Both the position numbers and the translations under genes were made by a program. The notes under the pieces were generated by a model that saw nothing but the letters and a program-made list of their open reading frames with translations, was not told the DNA's origin and made no database searches. From Pseudoduganella lurida (GTDB taxonomy: Bacteria > Pseudomonadota > Gammaproteobacteria > Burkholderiales > Burkholderiaceae_D), in contig NZ_VLLB01000005.1 of assembly GCF_007830455.1 (NCBI RefSeq), forward strand, positions 186,001 to 250,000: DNA of 64,000 nucleotides, in the 5' to 3' direction. Positions 26,603-36,021 of the stretch are shown here, piece by piece; position 1 is the first letter of the stretch; every line of letters starts with the position of its first letter.

Positions 26603-29242
26603 ATGAGAACCGACAGCCCGCAGACGATCTACCGTAAAGATTACACCCCGCCCAGCTATCTGGTCGAAACCGTGGAACTGGGCTTCGACCTCGATCCGGC
26701 CCGCACCATCGTCGCCAACCGCATCACGCTGCGCCACAATCCGGAAGCGGCGCAGGACCACCGCGACATCGTCCTGCACGGCGAGGACATCGAACTGGTG
26801 GCGCTGCGCCTGAACGGGACCGAGCTGAACCCTGGTCAGTACATAGTGGGGACGAGCACGCTCACCATCAAGAAGGCGCCATTGAATGTGGTGCTGGAAA
26901 TCGAAACGACCTGCGCGCCGGAACAGAACACCACGCTGTCCGGGCTGTACGTGTCGAACAACAGTTTCTATACGCAGTGCGAGGCGGAAGGTTTCCGCCG
27001 CATCACCTATTTCCCGGACCGCCCGGACGTGATGGCGAAATTCACCGTCATGCTGCGCGCCGACAAGCAGAAGTATCCCGTGCTGCTGTCGAACGGCAAC
27101 CTGGTGGAAGAGGGCGACCTCGACAACGGCCGCCACTACGCCAAGTGGGAAGACCCGTTCAAGAAGCCGTCGTACCTGTTCGCGCTGGTGGCGGCCAGGC
27201 TGGTCTGCCAGGAAGAGACGTTCCGCCTGGCCGATGGCCGCAATGCGCTGCTGCAGGTGTGGGTGGAAGAGGGCAACCTGGACAAGACCGACTACGCCAT
27301 GCAGTCGCTGAAGAATTCCATCCGCTGGGACGAGGAGCGCTGGGGCCTGGAGCTGGACCTGGACCGCTTCATGATCGTGGCCGTGGGCGACTTCAACATG
27401 GGCGCGATGGAGAACAAGGGCCTGAACATCTTCAACACCAAATTCGTGCTGGCCAATCCCGCCACTGCGACAGACGTGGACTTTGCCGGCATCGAGGCCG
27501 TGGTCGGCCACGAGTACTTCCACAACTGGACCGGCAACCGCGTGACCTGCCGCGACTGGTTCCAGCTGTCGCTGAAGGAAGGCCTGACGGTGTTCCGCGA
27601 CCAGGAATTCTCGGCCGACATGATCGGCACGGACAGCGGCCGCGCCGTCACCCGCATCGACCAGGTGCGCACGCTGCGCCAGGCACAGTTCCCGGAAGAC
27701 GCCGGCCCGATGGCACACCCGGTGCGTCCCGACTCCTTCGTCGAGATCAACAATTTCTATACGGTGACGGTGTACGAGAAGGGCGCCGAAGTCGTCCGCA
27801 TGTACCAGACGCTGCTGGGCCGCGATGCCTTCCGCAAGGGCATGGACCTGTATTTCGAACGCCATGATGGCCAGGCCGTGACTTGCGACGACTTCCGCGC
27901 CGCGATGGCCTCCGCCGCCGGCCGGGACCTGGCGCAGTTCGAGCGCTGGTACAGCCAGGCCGGCACGCCGATCGTGACCGCCAGCGGCACGTATGACGAG
28001 GAAGCGCAGCGCTACACGCTGACCCTGGCCCAGCGCTGCCCGCCGACGCCAGGCCAGGCGGAGAAGCTGCCGTTCCACATCCCGGTCGCCGTCGGCCTGC
28101 TCGATGCTAAGGGCCGCGACCTGGCGCTGAACGGCGAAGGCGACACCACCGTCGTGCTGGAGCTGACGGAAGCCGAGCAGACCTTCACGTTCGACGCCAT
28201 CGCCGAACTGCCGGTGCCCTCGCTGCTGCGCGACTTCTCGGCCCCCGTGGTGCTGGAATATCCGTACACGGACGAAGAGCTGCTGCACCTGTTCCGCCAC
28301 GACAGCGACCCGGTGAACCGCTGGGAAGCCGGCCAGCGCCTGGCGATGGCGCGCCTGCTGCGGCTCACGGCCGCCGTGCAGAACGGCGAGAAGCTGGAGC
28401 TGGACTACACCTTCATCGCCGCGCAGCGCGCCCTGCTGGTGGACGAAACGCTGGAAGCGGCGTTCCGAGAACAGGCGCTGATCCTGCCATCCGAATCGCT
28501 GATCGCCGACCAGATGGAGGCGGTCGACCCGCAGGCCATCCACACGGCGCGCCGCTTCATGCGCGAGACGATCGCCAAGGTGCTGCGCAACGAACTGCAG
28601 AATGCCGTGGCCGCGAACGCCACGCCGGGCCCCTACAGCCCGGACGCCGTCTCGGCCGGCAAGCGCGGCCTGAAGAACCTGGCGCTGAGCTATCTGCTGG
28701 CCGCGCCGGACGACTTCACGCTCGACCTGGCCACCCGCCAGGTGGCAGAGGCCACCAACATGACGGACCGCGCTGCAGCACTCGTCGCGCTGATCCACAG
28801 CGGCGCCGACGTGGAAGCGCAGCTGCAGTCGTTCTACGACGAGTTCAAGGGCGAGGCGCTGGTGGTCGACAAGTGGTTTGCCATGCAGGCCAGCGCACCC
28901 ACGACGGACGTGGCACGCATCCGCGAACTGATGACGCACCCGGCCTTCACGCTGAAGACGCCGAACCGCGCCCGCAGCCTGATCTTCAATTTCACCAACG
29001 CCAATCCGTCGCAGTTCCACGCGCCGGACGGCAGCGGCTACGAGTTCTGGGCCGAGCACGTGATCAAGCTCGATGCGCTGAACCCGCAGGTGGCCGCGCG
29101 GCTGGCGCGCAGCATGGACCGGTGGCGCCGCTACCTGCCGGACCTGCAGCCGCACATGCGCCGCGCGCTCGAAACGGTGGCCGCCGCGCCGAAGCTGTCC
29201 AATGACGTGATGGAAGTGATCTCCAAAGCGCTCGCAAACTAA
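26603..29242 (+). CDS. pepN: Aminopeptidase N, M1 family
   Basis: An 879-residue zinc exopeptidase with the full PepN length. The start ATG 26603 has AAGGTG upstream. The active site is complete: GAMENKGLNIF (exopeptidase motif, about 265-275), VVGHEYFHNWTGNRVTCRDWFQLSLKEGLTVFRDQEFS (HEXXH with the second Glu 18 residues on, about 301-340). Then the beta-sandwich DUF3458 domain and a C-terminal alpha-helical DUF3458_C domain. Followed at 29264 by fbp, 21 bases away, in the same direction. Confidence 0.97.
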   Translation: MRTDSPQTIYRKDYTPPSYLVETVELGFDLDPARTIVANRITLRHNPEAAQDHRDIVLHGEDIELVALRLNGTELNPGQYIVGTSTLTIKKAPLNVVLEIETTCAPEQNTTLSGLYVSNNSFYTQCEAEGFRRITYFPDRPDVMAKFTVMLRADKQKYPVLLSNGNLVEEGDLDNGRHYAKWEDPFKKPSYLFALVAARLVCQEETFRLADGRNALLQVWVEEGNLDKTDYAMQSLKNSIRWDEERWGLELDLDRFMIVAVGDFNMGAMENKGLNIFNTKFVLANPATATDVDFAGIEAVVGHEYFHNWTGNRVTCRDWFQLSLKEGLTVFRDQEFSADMIGTDSGRAVTRIDQVRTLRQAQFPEDAGPMAHPVRPDSFVEINNFYTVTVYEKGAEVVRMYQTLLGRDAFRKGMDLYFERHDGQAVTCDDFRAAMASAAGRDLAQFERWYSQAGTPIVTASGTYDEEAQRYTLTLAQRCPPTPGQAEKLPFHIPVAVGLLDAKGRDLALNGEGDTTVVLELTEAEQTFTFDAIAELPVPSLLRDFSAPVVLEYPYTDEELLHLFRHDSDPVNRWEAGQRLAMARLLRLTAAVQNGEKLELDYTFIAAQRALLVDETLEAAFREQALILPSESLIADQMEAVDPQAIHTARRFMRETIAKVLRNELQNAVAANATPGPYSPDAVSAGKRGLKNLALSYLLAAPDDFTLDLATRQVAEATNMTDRAAALVALIHSGADVEAQLQSFYDEFKGEALVVDKWFAMQASAPTTDVARIRELMTHPAFTLKTPNRARSLIFNFTNANPSQFHAPDGSGYEFWAEHVIKLDALNPQVAARLARSMDRWRRYLPDLQPHMRRALETVAAAPKLSNDVMEVISKALAN

Positions 29243-29263
29243 GTAGTCCAACCAGGGAAATCC

Positions 29264-30265
29264 ATGAAACGTATCAGCCTGACCCAATACCTCGTCGAGC
29301 AGCAGCGCGAGCACCACAACATCCCCGCCGAGCTGCGCCTGCTGATCGAAGTGGTCGGCCGGGCCTGCAAGACCATCAGCCACTCGGTGGGCAAGGGCGC
29401 GCTGGGCGACGTGCTGGGCGCGCTCGAGAGCGAGAACGTGCAGGGCGAAGTGCAGAAGAAGCTGGACGTGATCAGCAACGAGATCCTGCTGGAGGCGAAC
29501 GAGTGGGGCGGCCACCTGGCCGCGATGGCGTCCGAAGAGATGGAATCGATCCACCTGATTCCGAACCGCTACCCGATGGGCGAATACATGCTGGTGTTCG
29601 ATCCGCTGGACGGCTCGTCGAACATCGACGTGAACGTTTCGATCGGCACGATCTTCTCCGTGCTGAAGGCCCCGGACGGCATGACGACGCCGACCGAGCA
29701 GGACTTCCTGCAGCCGGGCAGCAAGCAGGTGGCCGCCGGCTACGCCGTGTACGGCCCGCAGACGATGCTGGTGCTCACCACCGGCCACGGCGTGAACTGC
29801 TTCACGCTGGACCGCGAGATGGGTTCGTGGGTGCTCACGCAAAGCAATATCCAGATCCCCACGACGACGAAGGAATTCGCCATCAACATGTCGAACCAGC
29901 GCCACTGGCAGCCGCCGGTGCAGCGCTACGTCAGCGAACTGCTGGCCGGCAGCACGGGCCCGCGCGGCACCGACTTCAACATGCGCTGGATCGCCTCGAT
30001 GGTGGCGGACGTGCACCGCATCCTGAACCGCGGCGGCATCTTCATGTACCCGGCCGACGTGCGCGACCCGTCTAAGCCGGGCAAGCTGCGCCTGATGTAC
30101 GAAGCGAACCCGATGGCCTTCATCGTCGAACAGGCCGGCGGCATGGCCACCGATGGCAAGCACCGCATCCTGGACATCCAGCCCGAGAAGCTGCACCAGC
30201 GCGTGCCGGTGTTCCTGGGCTCGCGGGATGAGGTGGCGCTGGTGACGGGGTACCACCACGAGTGA
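29264..30265 (+). CDS. fbp: Fructose-1,6-bisphosphatase class 1
   Basis: A 333-residue gluconeogenic phosphatase. Metal and substrate motifs: [24 protein letters not shown] (about 114-137), and the C-terminal [26 protein letters not shown]. Length is normal. Close behind pepN (21-base gap), so may be co-transcribed. A dispersed inverted repeat follows it. Confidence 0.97.
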   Translation: MKRISLTQYLVEQQREHHNIPAELRLLIEVVGRACKTISHSVGKGALGDVLGALESENVQGEVQKKLDVISNEILLEANEWGGHLAAMASEEMESIHLIPNRYPMGEYMLVFDPLDGSSNIDVNVSIGTIFSVLKAPDGMTTPTEQDFLQPGSKQVAAGYAVYGPQTMLVLTTGHGVNCFTLDREMGSWVLTQSNIQIPTTTKEFAINMSNQRHWQPPVQRYVSELLAGSTGPRGTDFNMRWIASMVADVHRILNRGGIFMYPADVRDPSKPGKLRLMYEANPMAFIVEQAGGMATDGKHRILDIQPEKLHQRVPVFLGSRDEVALVTGYHHE

Positions 30266-30279
30266 TCCTGGCTGAGTTC

Positions 30280-30314
30280 GTGTCAACTTCGGGGTCAGTC
30301 ACCAAAGTTGACAC
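30280..30314. repeat. Inverted repeat downstream of fbp
   Basis: GTGTCAACTT (30280-30289) and AAGTTGACAC (30305-30314), loop of 15 with GGGGTCAGT. Shares the CCCGTGTC-type core with the element at 49926-50043. May end fbp transcription, but no T-run is present. Confidence 0.7.
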
Positions 30315-30383
30315 GGGCTCTGCCGTCATACGCGGTGTCGAAGGCGTTCAGGCGGCAAGCTAAAATTTTCTCGGAAGATACCC

Positions 30384-30412
30384 TAGTCAACCGTGAAAAC
30401 CGTTGCTATAAT
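30384..30412 (+). promoter_or_regulatory. Candidate promoter for the tRNA-Thr transcript
   Basis: TAGTCA (30384-30389), 17 bases, TATAAT (30407-30412). The perfect -10 and exact 17-base spacing, just before the tRNA-like segment at 30425, suggest a strong stable-RNA promoter. Confidence 0.65.
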
Positions 30413-30424
30413 GTGGCCTCTTTC

Positions 30425-30470
30425 GGCGCGGTGCAGCTCAGTTGGTAACGAGATGCAGCAGTCGGAACAA
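30425..30470 (+). pseudogene. Remnant of a second tRNA gene
   Basis: The start GGCGCGGTGCAGCTCAGTTGGTA resembles the acceptor stem and D-arm of a bacterial tRNA (GCTCAGTTGGTA is the D-arm hallmark), but no anticodon arm, T-arm or matching 3' acceptor arm follows. It lies between a good promoter and tRNA-Thr, in the place of a lost upstream tRNA. Confidence 0.5.
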
Positions 30471-30493
30471 GGTTAAATCGTTGTACAGGTTTA

Positions 30494-30569
30494 GCCGCTG
30501 TAGCTCAGTCGGTAGAGCAGCGCATTCGTAATGCGAAGGTCACCAGTTCGATTCCGGTCAGCGGCACCA
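30494..30569 (+). tRNA. tRNA-Thr (anticodon CGT)
   Basis: A 76-base gene with encoded CCA. Acceptor GCCGCTG/CAGCGGC pairs fully; D-arm GCTC/GAGC; anticodon loop TTCGTAA gives CGT; T-loop TTCGATT. The anticodon stem starts with a G-A mismatch and the T-stem has one A-C mismatch, so folding is not ideal. A tyrosine integrase gene begins 177 bases downstream, so this is the likely island insertion site. Confidence 0.93.
30550..30562. repeat. Left member of a possible att repeat (inside tRNA-Thr)
   Basis: GATTCCGGTCAGC in the tRNA T-arm/acceptor recurs exactly at 42193-42205, about 11.6 kb away at the other end of the AT-rich island. Short, so possibly chance; a rough expected count for such a match from this tRNA in 12 kb is near 0.01. 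Confidence 0.4.
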
Positions 30570-30600
30570 AGTTGTTGTGTTAGGTAGTCCAAAGATGTTT

Positions 30601-30639
30601 AAAAAACCCGCTTCCTCATAGGAGAGCGGGTTTTTTTTT
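30601..30639 (+). terminator. Rho-independent terminator after tRNA-Thr
   Basis: AACCCGCT ... AGCGGGTT stem around a 12-base middle (TCCTCATAGGAG), then a run of nine T. Ends the tRNA transcript; it lies before the integrase and is possibly part of the original chromosome. Confidence 0.9.
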
Positions 30640-30745
30640 GTCCAATGCCGTCCCGTGGTGTACGCTGAAATCTCGGAAAAGTACCGTCGGATTACACGGT
30701 ATCTGCCTGCAGAGCTCGCTCGGAGATACCGTCACGGAGGCAGCC

Positions 30746-31962
30746 ATGGCTCTCACTGATCTTTTCATCCGCCGTTTAACGTCAAGCAAGCCAAACGGTG
30801 AGAAGCACGCCGATGGCGGCGGGATGTATCTTCTGGTCAAGGGCGACAGCAAGTATTGGCGGATGGCTACATTTACTTCGGCAAGCGCAGGACGTTGGCC
30901 CTTGGGGTCTACCCGGCCGTGACGCTGGCCAGCGCCCGCAAGCGACGCGATGAGGCCCGCACCCTGCTGGCCGAAGGCATCGACCCGAGCCAGGCGAAGC
31001 AGGAGGCCCGGCGTGCGAAGATTCTTGCGGTCCGCGAGACGTTCGAACTTGTCGCCAGGGACTGGCTGCGCAAGATGGCGGCCACCCGCTCCGTCAGCAC
31101 GCAGGACAAAATCAAGGGCTGGCTAGAGAACAACATCTTTCCCGTCCTGGGGAGACGACCGATCTCCGAGATCAAGCCACGCGACGTGCTGCTCGCTGTC
31201 CAGAAAATGGAGGCGCGTGGTTCAGTCGAGTCGGCCCACCGCGTCAAGCAGGTGTGCGGCCAAATCTTTCGATATGCAGTGGCGACAGGCCAGGTCGAGC
31301 GTGACGTCACCATCGACCTCCGTGGCGCAATCGCCCCGCCCAAGAAAGGAAATTACGCTGCCATTACCGACCCCGAGGACGTCGGCCCGCTGTTGCGTGC
31401 GATTTATGGCTACAACGGTTATCCCGCTGCGGTGGCAGCCCTCAAGCTGGCGCCCTTGCTGTTCGTGCGCCCAGGTGAGTTGCGGGCCGCCGAGTGGACG
31501 GAATTCGATCTGGAGGCCGCGGAGTGGCGCATCCCGGCGGCGAAAATGAAGATGAAGATCGATCACCTGGTGCCATTGGCCACGCAGGCCGTTGCGATCC
31601 TGCGCGACCTGCAGCTGATCACCGGGGATGGCCGTTATGTGTTCCCCAGCCTGCGCAGCAAGGCCTGCATGAGCGAAAACACGGTCAACGCGGCCTTGCG
31701 CTATATGGGGTATGAGAAGGAGGTCATGACGGGGCACGGCTTCCGTGCCATGGCCCGGACCATCCTCGATGAGGTCCTGGGCGAGCGCCCGGAGCTGATC
31801 GAGCACCAGCTCGCGCATGCGGTCCGCGATCCGCTGGGCAGGGCTTATAATCGCACGTCGCACCTGCCGGCGAGACGCGCGATGATGCAGCGCTGGGCGG
31901 ATTATCTTGACCAGCTTCGATTGGGAACGGAGGTCACTGCCTCTCCAACTGATCCGAAATAG
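30746..31962 (+). pseudogene. Tyrosine recombinase/integrase, frameshifted near residue 43
   Basis: The start at 30746 has GGAGG and reads MALTDLFIRRLTSSK..DGGGMYLLVKGDSKYWRM, the DUF4102 arm-binding domain of P4/CP4-57-type integrases. The frame then leaves (WRMATFTSAS) and stops at 30922, while the family text continues in the next frame as YIYFGKRRTLALGVYPAVTL to 31962. One base lost near 30871-30878 explains it. The rest is complete: SAM-like core domain, RPGELR (catalytic Arg), HGFRAMARTIL (HxxR) and the AYNRTSHL tyrosine. A TTG-started 368-residue product from 30856 lacks most of the arm domain. Adjacent to tRNA-Thr, so it drove or drives island insertion. A sequencing error is possible. 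Confidence 0.88.
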
Positions 31963-32086
31963 GAAGTAGCAAGCGACTTCACGGGCACTGGATGCCATCT
32001 TGATCGCTGGGCTTGCCGGGGTACGGCCGCGATGGCACTCGGCCCTGTCCAGGAATATTCATTCGGCGCCGAACCGCATGATCGAT

Positions 32087-32108
32087 ATAAATCGTATAAA
32101 CGATTTAT
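32087..32108. repeat. 8-bp inverted repeat in AT-rich gap
   Basis: ATAAATCG, loop TATAAA, CGATTTAT, in the 291-base gap between integrase and the traL-like gene. Could be an integrase or excisionase site, or a weak terminator; no other support. Confidence 0.35.
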
Positions 32109-32253
32109 TATTTTATGAGCACGCCCGCCGATTCGCCTGCGGCAATGAGCTGGCAAATCAATTTCTGCTATGCGATGCACTTGAATTGCCTATCGTAGAA
32201 GGCGTCCGCAGGCACTGATGTCCAGCGTCTGCGCTTGACGAGTGGGGCAGGGC

Positions 32254-32985
32254 TTACATGTCGATTCGGTCCAGCTGCTGGAAGATCGCATCCCTTGTCA
32301 TCTTCAGGCGCTGCCGCGGCATGATGTGAAAGTCCTCCGATTCCAAGGCTTCCTTGAATGTCATCTTCCGCACCAGCATGAGCTCCAGGTCTTTGGCGAA
32401 CGTGTCGGCATTTCCCCTGCCGATCCTGACGATGCCCCTGATCCGTTCGGCGTGATTCGCGTAGAGCTGCGACTGCTCGAACGACCGTCCTTCACGTTCA
32501 ACCGGGCCGAAATATTCGTTGACCCAAACGACCGCCGGCGCATCGTAGGCCGACAACAGCGTCTCGAGTCCGTGACAGGTATCCGCGAATGCCTGACCGC
32601 CAGCCAGGACCGAATGCAGGATCACCGGACGGGCCGATGCCTGCAGCAGCTCCACCACCCGGTTTTCGACCATGTAGGCCATCAGTGGGACGAACGTCGC
32701 CGCGCCGTTGTCGATGACCGTGACGCGATCGCTTCCCAGTAGCGCCTTGATCAGGCCATCGAACACACGCGGGTTGATGTCGCTGGCAGTGCGGAGAATT
32801 TCGCAACGCGCCACGTTCAGGGCGGCGTACTGGCTGAAGGTGTCGTTGACAGGATCCGTGTCATAGCAATCGACCTGCACGCCTTTGTCGACCAGGTATT
32901 GGGCCAACAACGTGGCGGCGAGGGATTTGCCAACACCGCCCTTGCCCTGCAAGGTGATGTGGATTGGTTTTGCGTCTGAGTTCAT
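32254..32985 (-). CDS. TraL-like ParA-fold ATPase of conjugative transfer regions
   Basis: A 243-residue deviant-Walker-A ATPase: ITLQGKGGVGKSLAATLLAQYLVDKG (about 9-34) and the VDCYDTDPVNDTFSQYAALNV segment. Whole-length similarity is to IncP-type TraL (same DTDPVN, VIDNGAATFVPL, WVNEYFGPVEREGRSFEQ pattern and MPRQRLKMTRDAIFQQL end). In IncP plasmids traL lies beside oriT in the transfer-control region. GGAGATCACC precedes the start. A small gene follows it upstream at 32995. No relaxase or pilus gene is in the island, so it is a remnant or uses helpers in trans. Confidence 0.85.
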   Translation of the reverse strand: MNSDAKPIHITLQGKGGVGKSLAATLLAQYLVDKGVQVDCYDTDPVNDTFSQYAALNVARCEILRTASDINPRVFDGLIKALLGSDRVTVIDNGAATFVPLMAYMVENRVVELLQASARPVILHSVLAGGQAFADTCHGLETLLSAYDAPAVVWVNEYFGPVEREGRSFEQSQLYANHAERIRGIVRIGRGNADTFAKDLELMLVRKMTFKEALESEDFHIMPRQRLKMTRDAIFQQLDRIDM

Positions 32986-32994
32986 GGTGATCTC

Positions 32995-33312
32995 CTACCA
33001 ACTTGAGTTAGGGTCGGCCCGCGGATTCCACTTGAATTCGGGCAGCCCGTCGGGACCAATCGACGCTCCTGGCGTATCGGATATCGGAGAGGGGGCTGGC
33101 GATCTGGCGATGGTCAGTTTGTTGCGACCGCAGCGGTGCATATAGGCGTGAACTTCGGCCGGCGTCGCGGTCACGCCGCATTCGGCGAGGTAGCGGCAAA
33201 CCGCTCGGTAGGACGCACCTTTTTTACGCAGCTTGACGATGTCGTCCAGCCAGGGCGCTAGCTTGCCGTGCCCCTTCTTATCGCGTTTCAGGAATTCGTC
33301 GACATGGCTCAT
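32995..33312 (-). CDS. Small TraK-like/helix-turn-helix protein
   Basis: A 105-residue basic protein. ATG 33312 is favoured because AGGAG lies 7 bases upstream; an in-frame GTG at 33336 is possible. Residues ~17-65 (WLDDIVKLRKKGASYRAVCRYLAECGVTATPAEVHAYMHRCG) look like a helix-turn-helix module with a spaced basic region. The C-terminal part is Pro-rich and ends KWNPRADPNSSW. Position beside a TraL-like gene suggests the oriT-binding TraK role, but sequence evidence is thin. Nine bases separate it from traL. Confidence 0.6.
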   Translation of the reverse strand: MSHVDEFLKRDKKGHGKLAPWLDDIVKLRKKGASYRAVCRYLAECGVTATPAEVHAYMHRCGRNKLTIARSPAPSPISDTPGASIGPDGLPEFKWNPRADPNSSW

Positions 33313-34959
33313 GGGTGCTCCTGATTGCAGCCTCACTGTAGGTTGCAGGGATGACGCTGCCTTGAGCGCGCTCAGGCACGAAAGGTGGCTTTTTCGGGTT
33401 GGACAATGCTGGAGGACCCTGGACTAAAACATTGAAGAATTAGGCGGTAGCGCTTTGCGAAGGGATGTCAGCAGTTGCTGCATGGACCTAATTCGACCCC
33501 ATGGAAGAGCTCGTTGGCGGTTTGTTGGCGGTTTTTCCACGTTCGTCTACCCGACGTTCGCACTTCGTCAGTCGAACCGTTTCTGGTTGTTCGTTATCCT
33601 GTATGTGTTTATCACTGAATTCGTCTCTAAAATCGGATGGGGCAACTTAAAAATGCCGGTAGGAACTTAAAACCTTAATGTAAGACAACAATTGGATGTG
33701 CGGGGACACCCCACAACCCCATTAGGCTGTCTCACACATCACGCAACCTGCGGTTGCTGAACGGCGCCTTTCGGCGTCTTAGTAGACGGGTGATACGCTG
33801 CCTTCGTCCTTAGGGGATTTAGCTTGTTCCGCTTGGGGAAGTACTAAGTGAGTAGCGGTCTTGCAAAAGCGATGAAAATCGCGGTTGTAGCTATTGCAGA
33901 GATAAGCGCGCACGTATAAATTGCGGCAGCTGCAACACGCAGCGCGGGCGAACTCAGCTGTGCTAACCTAGCGACGTTATTTGATGGCCAACATGTCGAT
34001 CCAGAACCCGACTTTGCCGCTCCCGATCCATGCTGCGCTTGCCGAATTCGATCTGATCGCCCAGACTTATGTCCTTGAAAATACCGCTTCGGCAAAGCCC
34101 GCGAATACCTGTAGCGCGACTCTGTCACGGGACGTTTGTACGATTTAAGGCAATTGTCGGCCCCCAATATGGCCCGGCCTTTCCGATCGCAAACCCTTAG
34201 GTCCAGAAGAATTCTCTGGCGGCAAGGCGACGGTTGAGCGCCTGCTTTTTTCGCCGGGCTGGCGTTGTTTGACAGGCCTGGCATTAGGCTGGGGTCGATG
34301 GGACATCACCTCGGTTGAGTGTGTCGTCGCTGGGCAGCTTCGAACCCATCGCAGTGAGACGTGCTAGGCAAACGCCGACAGTTTCTGCAGAGGCACCTAC
34401 ATGGCATGCTCACTCTCAGGAGTACAGATACGAAGGCTGTTCGATGCGGATATTGGGACGAGCAGCATTGGAACCCGCTTAGCGACTCCTTGGCGCCTGT
34501 AGGAAATGTGTACCAAACAGTGGTAGCAGAAGTGAATAGAAGATCAAGCTCAAGCGCCAGACTTTTGCAACGTTTGACAGGCACTCCGGCCGTCGAGTCT
34601 TTTGGTAGTTGGAGCTGACGTGCCTGTGCATGCTACTTTTGAATCAATACTTCATATTATCGTCACGCAGGTAGAAAGCCAGGGCAGTTTTTCTCATCTT
34701 TGTCAAGGTCCGCTGCTTAGCGTTCGAGATGCCAGTTTCCTCCGCCTAAACTCGTCGTTCTAGCGATGCATCTTATTGACAATAGGCAGTTTTAACAAAA
34801 TACTTAGAGCGTAGTTGCGATATGAAGAATCTAAGTAGGATGAAATATTTCTATAATGCAATATATTTGAAGAAATTTAGATCTTCGGATGTAATTCATA
34901 GTTAACAGCTCATTGAGTAGGCCAACGAGCATAATCAGACCAATATGTAAGGAATAAGA
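33313..34959. other. Gene-poor AT-rich stretch of the island
   Basis: About 1.65 kb without a convincing gene. Base composition is clearly lower in GC than the chromosome. Several short open frames exist on both strands. The best is a 54-residue plus-strand frame at 33984-34148 (starting MANMSIQNPTL), but none has a family match I recognise or a clear ribosome site. A GGCGCC-TTTC-GGCG hairpin lies near 33766. This may be decayed DNA, an oriT-type region for the adjacent tra genes, or small RNAs; I see no direct proof. Confidence 0.45.
34776..34804 (+). promoter_or_regulatory. Candidate promoter for the kinase-TPR pair
   Basis: TTGACA at 34776-34781 is a perfect -35; after 17 bases AATACT is a 4-of-6 -10. 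It lies 156 bases upstream of the kinase ATG, leaving a long AT-rich leader. Confidence 0.5.
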
Positions 34960-36021
34960 ATGGCGACGGCTGCAGAAATGTTACACGGTAAAGTCATCAA
35001 CGGCTGGACTGTCATTGGTCAACTAGGAACTTATGTAGGGATGAGCGGGGGAAATTTCTCGACTGGTTATCAAGTCACCAAGGAGGGCAAGATAGCATTT
35101 TTGAAAGCTATGGACATCCAAAATGCATTTGTCAGAGGTATCGGGGCAATGGGAGAGGCCATAAACCAGTACTTATTCGAACGAGATGTGCTGCAGTTTT
35201 GTTCTGATGCTCGTTTAAGTGGCATTATTACCCTGCTTGAGTCAGGGCAGTTCGATGCATCTCCTCAAGCTAATCCGATGACAACGATTTATTACCTCGT
35301 ATTTGAGTGGGCAGACGGGGATATCCGCCGTGCAATCGCTACCGGCGGCGATAAAGCGAGTTCTTGGAAACTGCGTGTGCTGCACAAGTCAGCGGTGGCG
35401 CTCGTTCAACTGCACAGCAATGATATCGCACACCAGGATCTCAAGCCCTCCAATGTGCTTGAATTTAATGCGAAATCTGACTTCAAGCTCGGGGACCTTG
35501 GCCGTTGCAGGACTAAGCGTTTTGTAGCCCCGACGGATGCCCTTGATTACCCAGGCGACTATAGCTATGCGCCGCCTGAATATCACTATGGCGAAGTGCC
35601 AACCTCGTTCGTCAACGGTAAAATTGGCAGCGATGCTTACCTCCTCGGGAGTCTGATTTCATTCCTGTACACGGGTCTGGGCGCATTGCCGTTGACGGTT
35701 TTCAATTTGCCTCAAGCGTATCAACCCAAAGCATGGCAAGGTACGTATAGAGACGTGTTACCCTTTCTCGTGAGGGCGCATACTGATGCGACCGAACAGT
35801 TGACCAATTCGCTACCTAGCGAGGCGCGTATACGTGCTGAGCTGCTCGAGGCGTATTTCCGGCTGTGCCATCCTGATCCTGAACAGCGCGGCCATCCTGC
35901 TGCGCGCATGCAGAGCGGAACGCCGATTGGGCTAGATCGTTACCGGTCAATTTTCGACCGGATGAGCAGACAGGCGGAAGTATACGAACGCATCGAAGCA
36001 AAGAAAGCAAGTAATGGATAA
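34960..36021 (+). CDS. Eukaryotic-like Ser/Thr protein kinase
   Basis: A 353-residue soluble kinase. Catalytic parts: Lys49 in AFLKAMD, a Glu in the C-helix region (about 66 or 74), catalytic loop H158-Q-D160-LKPSN165, the metal-binding DLG at 179-181 in place of DFG, and APPE at 204-207 (APE motif), then SDAYLLGS. There is no membrane or PASTA segment. Its ATP loop (GMSGGNFSTGYQV) is glycine-containing. The GC content is lower than nearby core genes. The stop overlaps the start of a TPR gene (8 bases), so the two form a pair. I know of no named defence system with exactly this pair; a role in island-encoded defence or signalling is inference. Confidence 0.85.
   Translation: MATAAEMLHGKVINGWTVIGQLGTYVGMSGGNFSTGYQVTKEGKIAFLKAMDIQNAFVRGIGAMGEAINQYLFERDVLQFCSDARLSGIITLLESGQFDASPQANPMTTIYYLVFEWADGDIRRAIATGGDKASSWKLRVLHKSAVALVQLHSNDIAHQDLKPSNVLEFNAKSDFKLGDLGRCRTKRFVAPTDALDYPGDYSYAPPEYHYGEVPTSFVNGKIGSDAYLLGSLISFLYTGLGALPLTVFNLPQAYQPKAWQGTYRDVLPFLVRAHTDATEQLTNSLPSEARIRAELLEAYFRLCHPDPEQRGHPAARMQSGTPIGLDRYRSIFDRMSRQAEVYERIEAKKASNG

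Noticed and set aside
26471..30286. Very long open frame opposite pepN and fbp (about 1270 residues, minus strand)
   Set aside because: High-GC codon bias leaves the antisense third-position frame open; composition (His/Arg/Val/Gln-rich) is typical of a shadow, and two certain genes lie on the other strand.
30850..30922. Programmed frameshift in the integrase
   Set aside because: No slippery heptamer or downstream structure at 30865-30880; simple mutation or read error is more likely.
33844..34284. 146-residue minus-strand frame in the AT-rich stretch
   Set aside because: No ribosome site or recognisable family; partly opposite other short frames. Kept only as part of the region note.
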